Origin: Chordicoccus furentiruminis
Lineage (GTDB): Bacteria; Bacillota; Clostridia; Lachnospirales; Lachnospiraceae
Direction of reading: 5' to 3'
DNA: 64,000 nucleotides
NCBI RefSeq assembly: GCF_019355395.1
Contig: NZ_CP048829.1
Span: 2,397,001 to 2,461,000, forward strand
Shown here piece by piece: positions 10,914-21,092 of the stretch; position 1 is the first letter of the stretch; each line of letters starts with the position of its first letter. Under the pieces are notes generated by a model, which was not told where the DNA came from, made no database searches, and was given only the letters and a program-made list of their open reading frames with translations. The position numbers and the translations under genes were made by a program.

Positions 10914-11906
10914 ATGCCGGGGAATCGGGAAGAAAAACAGGAGCAGCCGCATCTTGCGGTCCGCGGAGCCGTGGTGACCGGAGCGACGGGCGTGGTGGGC
11001 AGCGCGCTGGCCGCGGAGCTGGTCCGCCGCGGTATCCGTGTGCTGGCGCTGGTCCGTCCGGATTCACCGAACCGGAATCATCTGCCGGAGGATCCGCTTC
11101 TTACGACGGCGGACTGCCCGCTGGAGGCGCTCGGGTCCTTCGTACCGCCGGAGGAGGGCGGATGGGACGCGTTCTTTCATCTCGGGTGGGCCGGCACAAA
11201 GGGGCCGTCCCGCGAGGATCCGGATATCCATACGGAGAATATCCGCTATGCCCTGGATGCGGTCCGGCTTGCCCGGCGGCTCGGCTGCCGGGTGTTTGTC
11301 GGCGCCGGCTCACAGGCCGAGTACGGCCGGGTGAGCGCACCGCTTGAGCCCGATACGCCGGAGCGGCCGGAGTCCGCCTACGGCATCGGCAAACTGGCGG
11401 CCGGCCGGATGACACGGCTTCTATGCAGGCGCGAAGGAATCCGGCATGTCTGGACGAGGATCCTCAGCGTATACGGACCCGGCGACGGTCCGCGCACGCT
11501 GGTGACCTCGCTGATCACATCCCTCCTTGAGGGAGAGAAGCCCCTGACCACGGCGGGCGGGCAGATCTGGGACCTGCTTTATTCCGGCGACGCGGCCCGC
11601 GCGCTGCTCGCCGCAGCGGAGCGGGGCGCGGACGGGAGGACGTATCTGATCGCCTCGGGCGAGGCGCGGACGCTGCGGAGCCAGATCGAGACGATCCGCG
11701 ACGCCGTGAGTCCGGGCGCCGCGGTCGGATTCGGAGAAATTCCCTACAGCCCGCGTCAGGTTATGTACCTTGCGGCCGATATCCGTGAGACGGAGCGGGA
11801 TCTCGGCTGGAGACCGGAGGTGTCCCTTGCGGAGGGGGCGCGGCGGACAGCGGAACAGATCCGGCGGCAGGCGGAAGCAAAGAGGATTCAGCAAGAGGAA
11901 GTGTGA
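10914..11906 (+). CDS. NAD-dependent epimerase/dehydratase
   Basis: This is an extended short-chain dehydrogenase/reductase of 330 residues. The Rossmann glycine motif TGATGVVGS is near residues 22-30, and the catalytic Tyr156-Lys160 pair lies in SAYGIGK. This family acts on nucleotide sugars; the substrate cannot be read from the sequence. The ribosome site GGAGGAG precedes the ATG. It sits between hemW and uvrA with no other sugar genes, so context gives no further clue. Confidence 0.8.
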   Translation: MPGNREEKQEQPHLAVRGAVVTGATGVVGSALAAELVRRGIRVLALVRPDSPNRNHLPEDPLLTTADCPLEALGSFVPPEEGGWDAFFHLGWAGTKGPSREDPDIHTENIRYALDAVRLARRLGCRVFVGAGSQAEYGRVSAPLEPDTPERPESAYGIGKLAAGRMTRLLCRREGIRHVWTRILSVYGPGDGPRTLVTSLITSLLEGEKPLTTAGGQIWDLLYSGDAARALLAAAERGADGRTYLIASGEARTLRSQIETIRDAVSPGAAVGFGEIPYSPRQVMYLAADIRETERDLGWRPEVSLAEGARRTAEQIRRQAEAKRIQQEEV

Positions 11907-11915
11907 CGGCAGTAC

Positions 11916-14780
11916 ATGACGGATCAGAAATATATACGGATTCGCGGAGCGAATGAGAACAACCTGAAGCATCTTGATGTGGATATTCCGCGAAATGAGC
12001 TGGTTGTGTTCACGGGGCTTTCCGGATCGGGAAAGAGCTCGCTGGCATTTGACACGATTTACGCGGAGGGGCAGAGGCGCTACATGGAGTCACTGTCCTC
12101 CTACGCAAGACAGTTCCTCGGGCAGATGGAAAAGCCGGACGTCGAGAGCATCGAGGGGCTTCCGCCCGCGATTTCCATCGACCAGAAGACGACCAACCGG
12201 AACCCCCGTTCCACGGTGGGGACGGTGACGGAGATCTACGACTACTTCCGGCTGCTTTACGCCCGGATCGGCGTGCCCCACTGCCCGAACTGCGGACGGG
12301 AGATCCGGAGGCAGAGCGTGGACCAGATGGTGGACCAGATCATGACGCTGCCGGAGCGGACGAGGATCCAGCTGCTGGCGCCGGTTGTGAGAGGACGGAA
12401 GGGCCGCCATGAGAAGACCTTCGAGCAGGCGAAGAAGAGCGGCTATGTCCGTGTGATGGTGGACGGGAATCAGTATGAGCTGACCGAAAAGATCGAGCTC
12501 GACAAGAATCAGAAGCACAATATTGAGATTATCGTTGACAGGCTGGTTGTGAAGCCGGGCATCGAAAAAAGACTTACGGATTCCATCGAAACCGTGCTGG
12601 GACTGACAAACGGGCTGCTTCTGGTCGACACGATGGACGGCCGCACGATCTCCCTCAGCTCGAATTTCGCCTGCCCGGACTGCGGCATCAGCATCGAGGA
12701 AATCGAGCCCCGGAGTTTCTCGTTCAACAATCCGTACGGCGCCTGCCCGGAATGCACGGGACTCGGATACAAGATGGAATTTGATCCGGACCTGATGATC
12801 CCGGATCCGACGCTGTCTCTGAACCAGGGCTGCATCGCCGTGATGGGATGGCAGAGCGCGCCGGATGCGAAGAGCTTTACGCACGCGCTGCTCACTGCGC
12901 TGGCCGAGGCCTACGGTTTCAGTCTGGATACGCCGTTTGGCGAGCTGCCTTCTTCCGTTCGGAAAATGCTGATCTATGGCACCAACGGCCGTGAAGTCAG
13001 CGTCCACTATCAGGGCCAGCGGGGCGTCGGTGACTACGATGTCGCCTTCGAAGGGCTGATCCGCAACGTGCAGAGGCGGTACCGCGAGACGTATTCCGAG
13101 GCATCAAAGCAGGAATATGAGAAATTCATGCAGATTACGCCCTGCCCCGTCTGCCACGGCCAGAGGCTCAAGCCCTCCTCGCTGGCAGTCACGGTAGGCG
13201 GAAAAAGCATCATCGAGATGACGGAGCTTCCGGTGACAAAGCTGCTGGAGACAGTAAGCGGTCTTGAGCTTACGGATCAGCAGCAGCGGATCGGCGCGCA
13301 GATTCTGAAGGAGATCCGGGCCCGCGTCACCTTCCTCCGTGATGTGGGACTCGATTATCTGACGCTTTCCCGGGCGACCGCGACGCTCTCGGGCGGCGAG
13401 GCCCAGCGGATCCGGCTGGCGACCCAGATCGGCTCCGGACTCGTGGGCGTGGCCTACATTCTGGATGAGCCCAGCATCGGACTGCACCAGCGGGACAACG
13501 ACAAGCTGCTGGCGACGCTTCGCCATCTCCGGGATCTGGGCAATTCTCTGATCGTCGTGGAGCATGACGAGGACACGATCCGGGCGGCGGACTGTGTCGT
13601 GGACATCGGTCCGGGCGCCGGCGAGCACGGCGGCAGACTGGTGGCGATGGGCACGGCGGAGGACCTGATGAAATGTCCGGAATCCGTCACGGGCCAGTAC
13701 CTGAGCGGAAAGAAGCGGATCGCCGTTCCGGAGGAGCGGAAAAAGGCGGAGCGCTTCCTCACGGTCCGGGGCGCGGCGGCCAACAATCTGAAGAACGTCG
13801 ACGTGCGGATTCCGCTCGGCGTCTTTACCTGCGTCACGGGTGTCTCCGGATCCGGCAAGAGCTCGCTGGTCAACGAGGTGCTCTACAAGGCGCTCGCGAG
13901 AAAACTGAACCGGGCGCTGGTGGTGCCGGGACCGTACCGGTCCATCGAGGGAACCGAAGAACTGGACAAGGTGATCAACATCGATCAGAGCCCCATCGGC
14001 CGCACGCCCCGGTCCAATCCGGCGACCTATACCGGCGTGTTCGACATGATCCGGGATCTCTTCGCATCGACAACCGACGCGAAGATGCGCGGCTACACGA
14101 AGGGACGGTTTTCCTTCAACGTAAAAGGCGGCCGCTGCGAGGCTTGTCAGGGCGACGGCATCATCAAGATCGAGATGAATTTTCTGCCGGACGTCTATGT
14201 GCCCTGCGAGGTCTGTCACGGGCACCGGTACAACCGGGAGACGCTGGAAGTTCTCTACAAGGGAAAGAGCATCTACGACGTGCTCAATATGACGGTGGAG
14301 GAGGCGCTGGCCTTCTTCGACAAGGTACCGAGGATCCGGAGGAAACTGCAGACGCTTCATGACGTGGGACTTGACTATATCCGTCTCGGCCAGCCCTCGA
14401 CCCAGCTGTCGGGCGGGGAGGCCCAGCGGATCAAGCTGGCCGCGGAGCTCTCGAAAAAGGCAACCGGCCGCACGATCTACATCCTCGATGAGCCGACGAC
14501 CGGACTGCATTTCGAGGATGTCCGGAAGCTGATCGGAATCCTTCAGCGTCTCCGGGATCAGGGAAATACACTCGTCGTGATCGAGCACAATCTGGATGTC
14601 ATCAAGACGGCGGATTACATCATCGACATGGGACCGGAGGGCGGCGATGGAGGCGGCACCGTGATCGCCGAGGGCACGCCGGAGGAAATCACAGAGGTGC
14701 CCGGGTCATGGACAGGAAAATATTTAAGGCCGTATCTGGAGCGGGACAGGAACAGGACGCCGGAGGAAGACGCGGGATGA
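11916..14780 (+). CDS. uvrA: Excinuclease ABC subunit A
   Basis: UvrA recognises bulky DNA lesions and loads UvrB in nucleotide excision repair. The 954-residue product has the full architecture: Walker [10 protein letters not shown] in the first ATPase, zinc-finger cysteines (CPNC, and CPDCG with CPEC), the first signature [12 protein letters not shown], a second Walker [10 protein letters not shown], the second zinc module (CEACQGDG and CEVCHGH) and a second [12 protein letters not shown] with [10 protein letters not shown]. No uvrB or uvrC is nearby in the window. Confidence 0.97.
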   Translation: MTDQKYIRIRGANENNLKHLDVDIPRNELVVFTGLSGSGKSSLAFDTIYAEGQRRYMESLSSYARQFLGQMEKPDVESIEGLPPAISIDQKTTNRNPRSTVGTVTEIYDYFRLLYARIGVPHCPNCGREIRRQSVDQMVDQIMTLPERTRIQLLAPVVRGRKGRHEKTFEQAKKSGYVRVMVDGNQYELTEKIELDKNQKHNIEIIVDRLVVKPGIEKRLTDSIETVLGLTNGLLLVDTMDGRTISLSSNFACPDCGISIEEIEPRSFSFNNPYGACPECTGLGYKMEFDPDLMIPDPTLSLNQGCIAVMGWQSAPDAKSFTHALLTALAEAYGFSLDTPFGELPSSVRKMLIYGTNGREVSVHYQGQRGVGDYDVAFEGLIRNVQRRYRETYSEASKQEYEKFMQITPCPVCHGQRLKPSSLAVTVGGKSIIEMTELPVTKLLETVSGLELTDQQQRIGAQILKEIRARVTFLRDVGLDYLTLSRATATLSGGEAQRIRLATQIGSGLVGVAYILDEPSIGLHQRDNDKLLATLRHLRDLGNSLIVVEHDEDTIRAADCVVDIGPGAGEHGGRLVAMGTAEDLMKCPESVTGQYLSGKKRIAVPEERKKAERFLTVRGAAANNLKNVDVRIPLGVFTCVTGVSGSGKSSLVNEVLYKALARKLNRALVVPGPYRSIEGTEELDKVINIDQSPIGRTPRSNPATYTGVFDMIRDLFASTTDAKMRGYTKGRFSFNVKGGRCEACQGDGIIKIEMNFLPDVYVPCEVCHGHRYNRETLEVLYKGKSIYDVLNMTVEEALAFFDKVPRIRRKLQTLHDVGLDYIRLGQPSTQLSGGEAQRIKLAAELSKKATGRTIYILDEPTTGLHFEDVRKLIGILQRLRDQGNTLVVIEHNLDVIKTADYIIDMGPEGGDGGGTVIAEGTPEEITEVPGSWTGKYLRPYLERDRNRTPEEDAG

Positions 14781-14890
14781 GCGGAAGCGCGCACCGGTCC
14801 GCAAAAGGCGGATGCCCGGGGGAGGATTGAAAACCGGCTCCGCGTCTGAGGCGCGGCGGCCGTGTTCATCGGAAAGACAGGGAGCGGGTT

Positions 14891-15889
14891 ATGGCATTTA
14901 CGGATATCGGAATCGATATGGGCACCAGCGATATGGTCGTCTGGTACAAGGGGAAGGGCGTGATCATCCATGAGCCGACGATCGTCGCCTATGACAAGGA
15001 ACGCGATCATATCGTTGCCTTCGGTGAGGAGGCGCGGCAGCTGGTCGCGCACAACAAGGGAAACATCGTGGCGATCCGGCCGTTCCGGAACGGCACGATT
15101 TCGGATTTTCAGGTGACGGAGCAGATGCTCCGGTACTATATTCAGGCGGCGATCGGCCGCAACATGATCCGCAAGCCGAACATCTCCCTCTGCCTCCCGA
15201 GCGGCGCCACCGCAGTGGAAAGACGGGCGGTGGAGGAAGCCGCGTATCAAGCGGGCGCGCGGGACGTGGTGATCGTAGAGGAAACGGTGGCGGCGGCGAT
15301 CGGGGCCGGCATCGACATCACCAAGCCGGTGGGCAATCTTGTCGTGGACATCGGCGGCGGCACGACGGACATCGCGGTGCTTTCGATCGGCGCGCCGGTG
15401 ATCTCGGATTCCCTGAGGATCGCGGGCGCGGCCTTCAACGAGCAGATCGCCCGGGCGATCCGCCGGGACCACAACCTTTTCATCGACAACGATCAGGTGG
15501 AGGATGTCAAGATCCGTGTCGGTACCTGCTTCAAGCGGCCGAAGGTCGAGACGATTCAGATCAACGGACGGAACGTTCTCACCGGACTTGAGAAGACGGC
15601 CTCCATCACATCCGAGGAGATCCGCGAGGCCCTTGAGGACAGCACGTCACGGATTGCCGACGCGGTCCACGGCGTGCTGGAGAAGACTTCGCCGGAGCTG
15701 GCGGCGGACATCACGACGCGCGGGATCGTGCTGACCGGCGGCGGTGCCCTGCTGGACGGTCTGACGGAGCTTTTAGAGGAGAGAACCGGCATCAACACGA
15801 TGGTAGCGGAGAATCCTTCCGAGTGCGTGGCCGTGGGTACGGGACTCTACTGCGAGCTGATGGACCGGCTCGGACGCATCGATTTCTGA
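14891..15889 (+). CDS. mreB: MreB-family rod-shape actin homolog
   Basis: MreB polymerises at the membrane and directs cell-wall elongation. The 332-residue product has the actin-fold phosphate 1 motif DIGIDMGTSDM at the N-terminus, EETVAAAIGAG, phosphate 2 VVDIGGGTTDIAV and adenosine motif GIVLTGGGALLDG. The gene is isolated from mreC/mreD and is probably one of several MreB/Mbl/MreBH paralogs. The ATG at 14891 follows GGGAGCGGGTT; the preceding 110 bases hold no gene. Confidence 0.9.
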   Translation: MAFTDIGIDMGTSDMVVWYKGKGVIIHEPTIVAYDKERDHIVAFGEEARQLVAHNKGNIVAIRPFRNGTISDFQVTEQMLRYYIQAAIGRNMIRKPNISLCLPSGATAVERRAVEEAAYQAGARDVVIVEETVAAAIGAGIDITKPVGNLVVDIGGGTTDIAVLSIGAPVISDSLRIAGAAFNEQIARAIRRDHNLFIDNDQVEDVKIRVGTCFKRPKVETIQINGRNVLTGLEKTASITSEEIREALEDSTSRIADAVHGVLEKTSPELAADITTRGIVLTGGGALLDGLTELLEERTGINTMVAENPSECVAVGTGLYCELMDRLGRIDF

Positions 15890-15906
15890 CGGATGAAAGG
15901 GGGATC

Positions 15907-18294
15907 ATGCAGGAGCGCATCACAGGCGTGATAGAGCATGTCATCTATCGCAACGAGGACAACGGCTACACAGTCTGTACGCTGCGCGGAGAAGAGGGCG
16001 AGATCACCTGTGTCGGCTATCTCGCCGGGCTCCGCGAAGGGACCGGCATCGAAGCCGAGGGCGCTTACACGGAGCATGCGGCCTACGGGCGTCAGTTCCG
16101 GATCGACTCGTTTACATACCATGAGCCGGATACGGCGGACGCGATCGAGAGCTATCTTGCCTCCGGCGCGATCCGCGGCATCGGCGCGGCGCTGGCGAAA
16201 CGGATTGTGAAGCGTTTCGGAAACGATACGCTGCGGATTGTCGAGGAAGAGCCGGAGCGGCTGGCCGAAGTGAAGGGCATCAGCGAGCGGAAGGCCAGAG
16301 AGATCGGCGGACAGGCGGCGGAGCAGTCCGATATGCGCAAAGCGATGCTTTTTCTCAGCCGGTATGAGATTTCACTCCGGATGGGCATCCGGATCTACAA
16401 GACCTACGGGGAGAATATGTATGAAATCCTCCGGACCAACCCTTACCGTCTCGCGGAGGATATCGACGGAATCGGATTCCTGACGGCAGACCGGCTGGCC
16501 CGGGAGATCGGGATCGACGCGGGATCCGGTTACCGGATCCGGAGCGGTCTTCTCTACGTGCTGGCCGCGGCTGCCGGAGAAGGCAGCGTGTACCTCCCCG
16601 AGGAACAGCTGATGAGCCGCGCCGTGTCCCTCCTCAGTGTGGACGGAGAGCAGGTGCGGCATGAACTCACCGGGCTCTGCTTCGAGCGGAAGGTCGTGCG
16701 GAAGGAGAATGACGGGCAGCCAATCGTCTACGCGGGGAGCTATTATCATCTGGAGCTCAGCTGCGCGCGGATGCTGCTGGATCTCTGCGAGCCGTCCGGC
16801 GTCACCCGGGAGGCGGCGGAGAAGGATGTGGACGCGCTGGAAGAGGACGGCCGGATCGTGCTGGACGAGCGCCAGCGGGAGGCGGTGATCGGCGCAGCGA
16901 TGAACGGCGTGTTGGTGCTGACCGGCGGGCCGGGTACCGGCAAGACGACCACGATCAACGAGCTGATCCGCTACTTTCGGAGAAAACGGGCTTCCGTCCT
17001 GCTGGCGGCGCCCACAGGACGCGCGGCGAAGCGCATGACGGAGACTACCGGGTACGAGGCGTCGACGATTCACCGGATGCTGGAGGTGACTTCGCCGGCG
17101 GAGGATTCGCCGGAAAGCGTGACCTTTGACCGCAATGAGACGAATCCGCTCGAGGCGGACGTCGTTATCATCGACGAGATGTCGATGGTGGATATCTTTC
17201 TGATGCATGCCCTGCTGTCCGCCGTGGCGGTCGGTACGAGGCTGATCCTCGTGGGCGATGTGGACCAGCTTCCGTCCGTGGGTCCGGGCGCGGTGCTGAA
17301 GGACATCATCGCCTCGGAGGCCTTTCCCTGCGTGCGGCTGGACCGGATTTTCCGTCAGGCGGAACGCTCTGATATCGTCGTCAACGCCCACCGGATCAAC
17401 CGGGGCGAGCAGATCTCGCTTGACAACCGGAGCCGCGACTTCTTTTTTCTCCGCCGCAGCGATGTGAACCGGATCATCAGCGGCATCATCGAGCTTGTCA
17501 GCCGGAAGCTTCCGCCCTATGTTGACGCGAAGCCGTATGATATTCAGGTGCTCTGCCCGATGCGCAAGGGACCGCTGGGCGTCGAACGCCTGAACGGAAT
17601 CCTGCAGCGCTATCTTAATCCGCCGTCCGAACGGAAGGCGGAAAAAATCTTCGGCGATCATCTGTTCCGGGTGGGCGACAAGGTCATGCAGACGAAGAAC
17701 AATTATCAGCTGGGCTGGGAGGTCCGCGGCCGGAACGGCGTGCGGACGGACAGCGGGGACGGCATATTCAACGGAGATATGGGCGTGATCCGTTCCATCA
17801 GCGATGCGGGTCAGTGCCTGGAGATCGAATTTGACGAAGGACGCTTTGTCGAGTATCCCTACGGGGCGCTGGAGGAGCTGGAGCTCGCTTATGCCGTGAC
17901 GATCCACAAGGCCCAGGGCAGCGAGTACCCGGCCGTGATTCTGCCGCTGCTCACCGGCCCGCGTCTTCTGATGACGCGGAATCTCCTCTACACGGCGGTG
18001 ACAAGGGCAAGGAGCTGTGTCGTGATCCTCGGAAGCGAGGAGACGGTGCGCGGCATGATCGGAAACGAGTCCGAGGAGCATCGCTACACCTCCCTCGACG
18101 TCCGGATCCGGGAACTGGTCAGCGGGCCGGAGGGCGCGGAGGATCCGATGCCCTGCGGCCCGCCGGGACGGCCGGAGGAGACGCCGTTTTCCGGACAGCC
18201 GGAGAGCACGGCAGCAGGTACGAAAGAGGAGATGCCGCTTTCCGGACAGCCGGGAAGAGAGGCGGATGACCTGCTGTACGAACCGCCGTTCTGA
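15907..18294 (+). CDS. recD2: RecD2-type ATP-dependent DNA helicase
   Basis: This superfamily 1B 5'-3' helicase is the RecBC-independent RecD. The 795-residue product has an N-terminal OB/HhH region (SGAIRGIGAALAKRI), Walker A GGPGTGKTTT, Walker B IIDEMSMVD, a Q/GDxxQLPSVGPG motif, and the late motifs LAYAVTIHKAQGSEY and LLYTAVTRAR. The start at 15907 follows AAAGGGGG; starts further upstream would overlap mreB. The last 60 residues form a non-conserved Gly/Pro/Glu tail with a duplicated SGQPE/SGQPG element. Confidence 0.92.
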   Translation: MQERITGVIEHVIYRNEDNGYTVCTLRGEEGEITCVGYLAGLREGTGIEAEGAYTEHAAYGRQFRIDSFTYHEPDTADAIESYLASGAIRGIGAALAKRIVKRFGNDTLRIVEEEPERLAEVKGISERKAREIGGQAAEQSDMRKAMLFLSRYEISLRMGIRIYKTYGENMYEILRTNPYRLAEDIDGIGFLTADRLAREIGIDAGSGYRIRSGLLYVLAAAAGEGSVYLPEEQLMSRAVSLLSVDGEQVRHELTGLCFERKVVRKENDGQPIVYAGSYYHLELSCARMLLDLCEPSGVTREAAEKDVDALEEDGRIVLDERQREAVIGAAMNGVLVLTGGPGTGKTTTINELIRYFRRKRASVLLAAPTGRAAKRMTETTGYEASTIHRMLEVTSPAEDSPESVTFDRNETNPLEADVVIIDEMSMVDIFLMHALLSAVAVGTRLILVGDVDQLPSVGPGAVLKDIIASEAFPCVRLDRIFRQAERSDIVVNAHRINRGEQISLDNRSRDFFFLRRSDVNRIISGIIELVSRKLPPYVDAKPYDIQVLCPMRKGPLGVERLNGILQRYLNPPSERKAEKIFGDHLFRVGDKVMQTKNNYQLGWEVRGRNGVRTDSGDGIFNGDMGVIRSISDAGQCLEIEFDEGRFVEYPYGALEELELAYAVTIHKAQGSEYPAVILPLLTGPRLLMTRNLLYTAVTRARSCVVILGSEETVRGMIGNESEEHRYTSLDVRIRELVSGPEGAEDPMPCGPPGRPEETPFSGQPESTAAGTKEEMPLSGQPGREADDLLYEPPF

Positions 18295-18382
18295 AGGCGG
18301 CGCACAGCCGCCGGATCTGTCCGGCACAGCGTTCCGCGGCAGCGGCGGCATCCTTACTCTCTGCAGGAAGGCGGTGAACTGC

Positions 18383-19108
18383 GTGAAAGAGAAATGGTAC
18401 GATCCCCTGCTTGATCTTCTTTATCCGCCGCGATGCCCGGTCTGTCACGGCATCGCGCCGAAACGAGGCGTCATCTGCAGGGAATGCATGCCGCGCCTGC
18501 CGGTGATCCGCTCCCGGCGCTGCCGGATCTGCGGCCGGCCGGTGCCGGAGGACGAACCGTACTGCGGGGACTGCCTTCGGACGAAGCACGCCTTCTCACA
18601 GGGAATGGGGCTCTATCTCTATGACGATGTGATGCGGGAGTCGATCGCGGCCTTTAAATACAAGCGCCGGCGGGAATACGGCTCCGTGCTCGGACGCCTG
18701 CTCTTTCTGGGTACCCGCGACCGGGTGGATCTGTGGAAACCGGATGTCGTGATCCCGGTTCCGCTTCACGCGGACCGGCTCCGGCAGAGAGGATACAATC
18801 AGGCCGCCCTGCTGGCCGGACCTGTGGCGGAGGGAAACCGGCTGCCGATGGATGAAAAACTGCTGCTCCGCACAGGACGGACAAAAGCGATGAAAGCGCT
18901 GGACGCCGGGGAACGGAGGGAGAACATCCGCGGCGCGTTTTCTCTTGCGCCCGGGCGGACGGCGCCGCGCCGGGTCCTTCTGATTGACGATATTTTCACC
19001 ACAGGCGCCACAGTCGACGCCTGCGCGGAGGCGCTGCGGGCCGGCGGCGCCCGCGAGGTGTATTTCCTGACACTCTGCACGGGAGCCGGATCGTCCGGGC
19101 GTCTCTGA
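18383..19108 (+). CDS. comF: ComF family phosphoribosyltransferase-like protein
   Basis: The N-terminal zinc-ribbon cysteines (CPVCHG, CREC, CRICGRP, CGDC) and C-terminal PRPP-type motif LLIDDIFTTGATVDAC define the ComF/GntX family, involved in DNA uptake or DNA-repair contexts. The start is uncertain: GTG at 18383 (241 residues) is placed about 11 bases after AGGAAGG; GTG at 18374 is the alternative. An open frame extends upstream into recD2 but is not needed. It follows recD2 closely and is probably co-transcribed. Confidence 0.85.
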   Translation: MKEKWYDPLLDLLYPPRCPVCHGIAPKRGVICRECMPRLPVIRSRRCRICGRPVPEDEPYCGDCLRTKHAFSQGMGLYLYDDVMRESIAAFKYKRRREYGSVLGRLLFLGTRDRVDLWKPDVVIPVPLHADRLRQRGYNQAALLAGPVAEGNRLPMDEKLLLRTGRTKAMKALDAGERRENIRGAFSLAPGRTAPRRVLLIDDIFTTGATVDACAEALRAGGAREVYFLTLCTGAGSSGRL

Positions 19109-19245
19109 GCGGAGGAAGAGCCGCGGCGAAGAATTGCCTTCCGTTCTGCTCCGGCCGGCGCGGAATAACCCCCCGAGAGGCTTCCGCCGAGAGGCGCCTT
19201 CCGGTATGATGATCGTCGGAAAAGAAAAACGGAAGGAGAATTTCC

Positions 19246-20277
19246 ATGCATATTCCCGAAAACTATCTGAGTCCCCAGACCTGCGCGGTGATGACGGCCG
19301 CGATGGTTCCCGTATGGACCCACGCGGTGAAAAAGGTCCGATATGAGATCCCGAAGGCGAAGATGCCGCTTCTTGGCGTGGCCGCGGCGTTTTCCTTCGT
19401 CGCGATGATGTTCAACGTCCCGCTTCCGGGCGGCACGACAGGCCACGCGGTCGGCGGCACGCTGGTCGCGATCCTGCTCGGTCCCGATGCGGCATGCATG
19501 TCCATCACGATCGCGCTGGCGATCCAGGCGCTTCTGTTCGGTGACGGAGGCGTGCTGGCGCTGGGCGCGAACTGCTTCAATATGGCGTTCCTTCTTCCCT
19601 ATGTGGGGTACGGGGTCTACAGCGCGCTGCGCCATGCCATGAAACAGAAGGACAGCCGGTATCTTCCGGCCGCGGTCGGCGCCTACGCCGGCATCAATGC
19701 GGCCGCTTTCGCTGCGGCGGTGGAATTCGGTATCCAGCCCGCGCTGTTTCATAACGCGGAGGGCCGGGCGTTGTACTGCCCGTACGGGCTCAACGTTTCC
19801 GTCCCGGCGATGATGATCGGCCATCTGACCGTATTCGGAATCGCGGAGGTGGTGTTCACGGTAGCGCTCTGCGCCTTTGTCGGGAGAACGGCGCCGGGAC
19901 TTTTCCGCGACGCTTCGGTTTCGCTGAAGAAGAGAACCGGACTGAAACCGCTGATCATTCTGCTGGCGGTTCTGATCTGTCTGGTTCCGCTGGGACTGCT
20001 GGCGGAAGGGACGGCCTGGGGCGAGTGGGGCGCTGATGAAATCGCGTCGGTCGTGAGCGGAGGAAAGACGCTGAACTATACGCCCTCCGGCATGAAGAAC
20101 GGATTCAGCCTTTCCTCACTGCTGCCGGACTACACGGTGGCCGGGCTACCGGACGCCGCCGGCTATATCGTATCGGCTGTCATCGGTGTCGCGCTGGCGA
20201 TCATCATCTTCCGCCTGATCGCGGCGGGGATGAGGGAAAAGAAAGATTTCAGACTGGACGGGAGCGCGAACGGATGA
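19246..20277 (+). CDS. cbiM: ECF cobalt/nickel transporter substrate component CbiM
   Basis: CbiM is the metal-capturing membrane subunit of a Co2+/Ni2+ energy-coupling-factor importer. The mature N-terminus MHIPENYLSP provides the conserved Met1-His2 ligands. There are about seven to eight membrane segments. At 343 residues it is longer than a basic CbiM: the C-terminal 100 residues (from about 230) include a PDGLE/CbiN-like element (LPDAAGYIVSAVIGVALA), which may replace the missing cbiN. The ribosome site is GGAAGGAGAA. Its stop overlaps the cbiQ start. Confidence 0.88.
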   Translation: MHIPENYLSPQTCAVMTAAMVPVWTHAVKKVRYEIPKAKMPLLGVAAAFSFVAMMFNVPLPGGTTGHAVGGTLVAILLGPDAACMSITIALAIQALLFGDGGVLALGANCFNMAFLLPYVGYGVYSALRHAMKQKDSRYLPAAVGAYAGINAAAFAAAVEFGIQPALFHNAEGRALYCPYGLNVSVPAMMIGHLTVFGIAEVVFTVALCAFVGRTAPGLFRDASVSLKKRTGLKPLIILLAVLICLVPLGLLAEGTAWGEWGADEIASVVSGGKTLNYTPSGMKNGFSLSSLLPDYTVAGLPDAAGYIVSAVIGVALAIIIFRLIAAGMREKKDFRLDGSANG

Positions 20278-21092
20278 GCGAAACCCGGACCGGGGAGATC
20301 CCCGACTGGATGCTTGAGGAAGAGGTATATGAGCCGAAGAAGGACCGGGAGCGGTTCATTTCGGGGAGCCTCCTCAAGCTGATGAGCATTCTGTCAAATG
20401 CACGGGAGGACGGCAGCATCCGGATCGGAGGCACCAGCCCTTCCGTGAAGGTTCTTTGTACACTCTATCTGCTGATTCTGACGGCCTGCAGCCGGAACGC
20501 GTTCTTTTCCTACTGCGTTCTGGCGGGCTGTCTTGTGCGTTACTGTATCCTTCCGGGGCGATATCTGAGAAGAATCATCCGGAGCGGCGCGGCGGCGGCC
20601 GCCTTCAGTATGCTGCTCATGCTGCCTGCCGTATTCATGGGCCAGCCGAACACGATGCTGACGGTGTCGCTGAAGGTGTTTATCTCAGTCAGCCTGATCG
20701 CCTGCCTTGCGGCGACGACGCCCTGGAACCGGCTGACCGAGACGTTTCACATGTTTCATATCCCGGATCTCTTTATCTTCACCTTTGATCTGACGCTGAA
20801 GTACATCGTGATTCTCGGCGATCTCTGCGTGAACATACTGACCGCGCTGCGGCTGCGGTCCGTCGGCCGCAACCGGAACAAGAAGGAATCCTTTTCCGGC
20901 GTGCTCGGCCATGTCTTCATCCGTTCGAGGGAAATGGCGGAGGAGATGTACGGCGCGATGCAGTGCCGCGGGTTCGAGGGAGAGTATCACAGCATCAGAA
21001 AGAAACGGTTCCGCTGGGCGGATCTTCTGTATGCACTGCTCGCGGCAGCCGTGACGGCCGCGTTCTGGTATCTGGAAAGGATGGCGGCATGA
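20274..21092 (+). CDS. cbiQ: ECF transporter transmembrane component CbiQ
   Basis: CbiQ is the T-component coupling the ATPase to CbiM. The 272-residue product has membrane segments around residues 62-110 and 120-145, and a cytoplasmic helix with the family motif near ALRLRSVGRN, followed by MAEEMYGAMQCRGFEGEY, the second coupling motif. The N-terminal 50 residues are unusually long and charged. ATGA overlaps at both ends (cbiM and cbiO) indicate coupled translation. Confidence 0.88.
   Translation: MSETRTGEIPDWMLEEEVYEPKKDRERFISGSLLKLMSILSNAREDGSIRIGGTSPSVKVLCTLYLLILTACSRNAFFSYCVLAGCLVRYCILPGRYLRRIIRSGAAAAAFSMLLMLPAVFMGQPNTMLTVSLKVFISVSLIACLAATTPWNRLTETFHMFHIPDLFIFTFDLTLKYIVILGDLCVNILTALRLRSVGRNRNKKESFSGVLGHVFIRSREMAEEMYGAMQCRGFEGEYHSIRKKRFRWADLLYALLAAAVTAAFWYLERMAA

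Noticed and set aside
19109-19245. Possible cobalamin or NiCo riboswitch upstream of cbiM
   Set aside because: The 137-base gap is too short for a cobalamin riboswitch and shows no recognisable conserved elements of either class.
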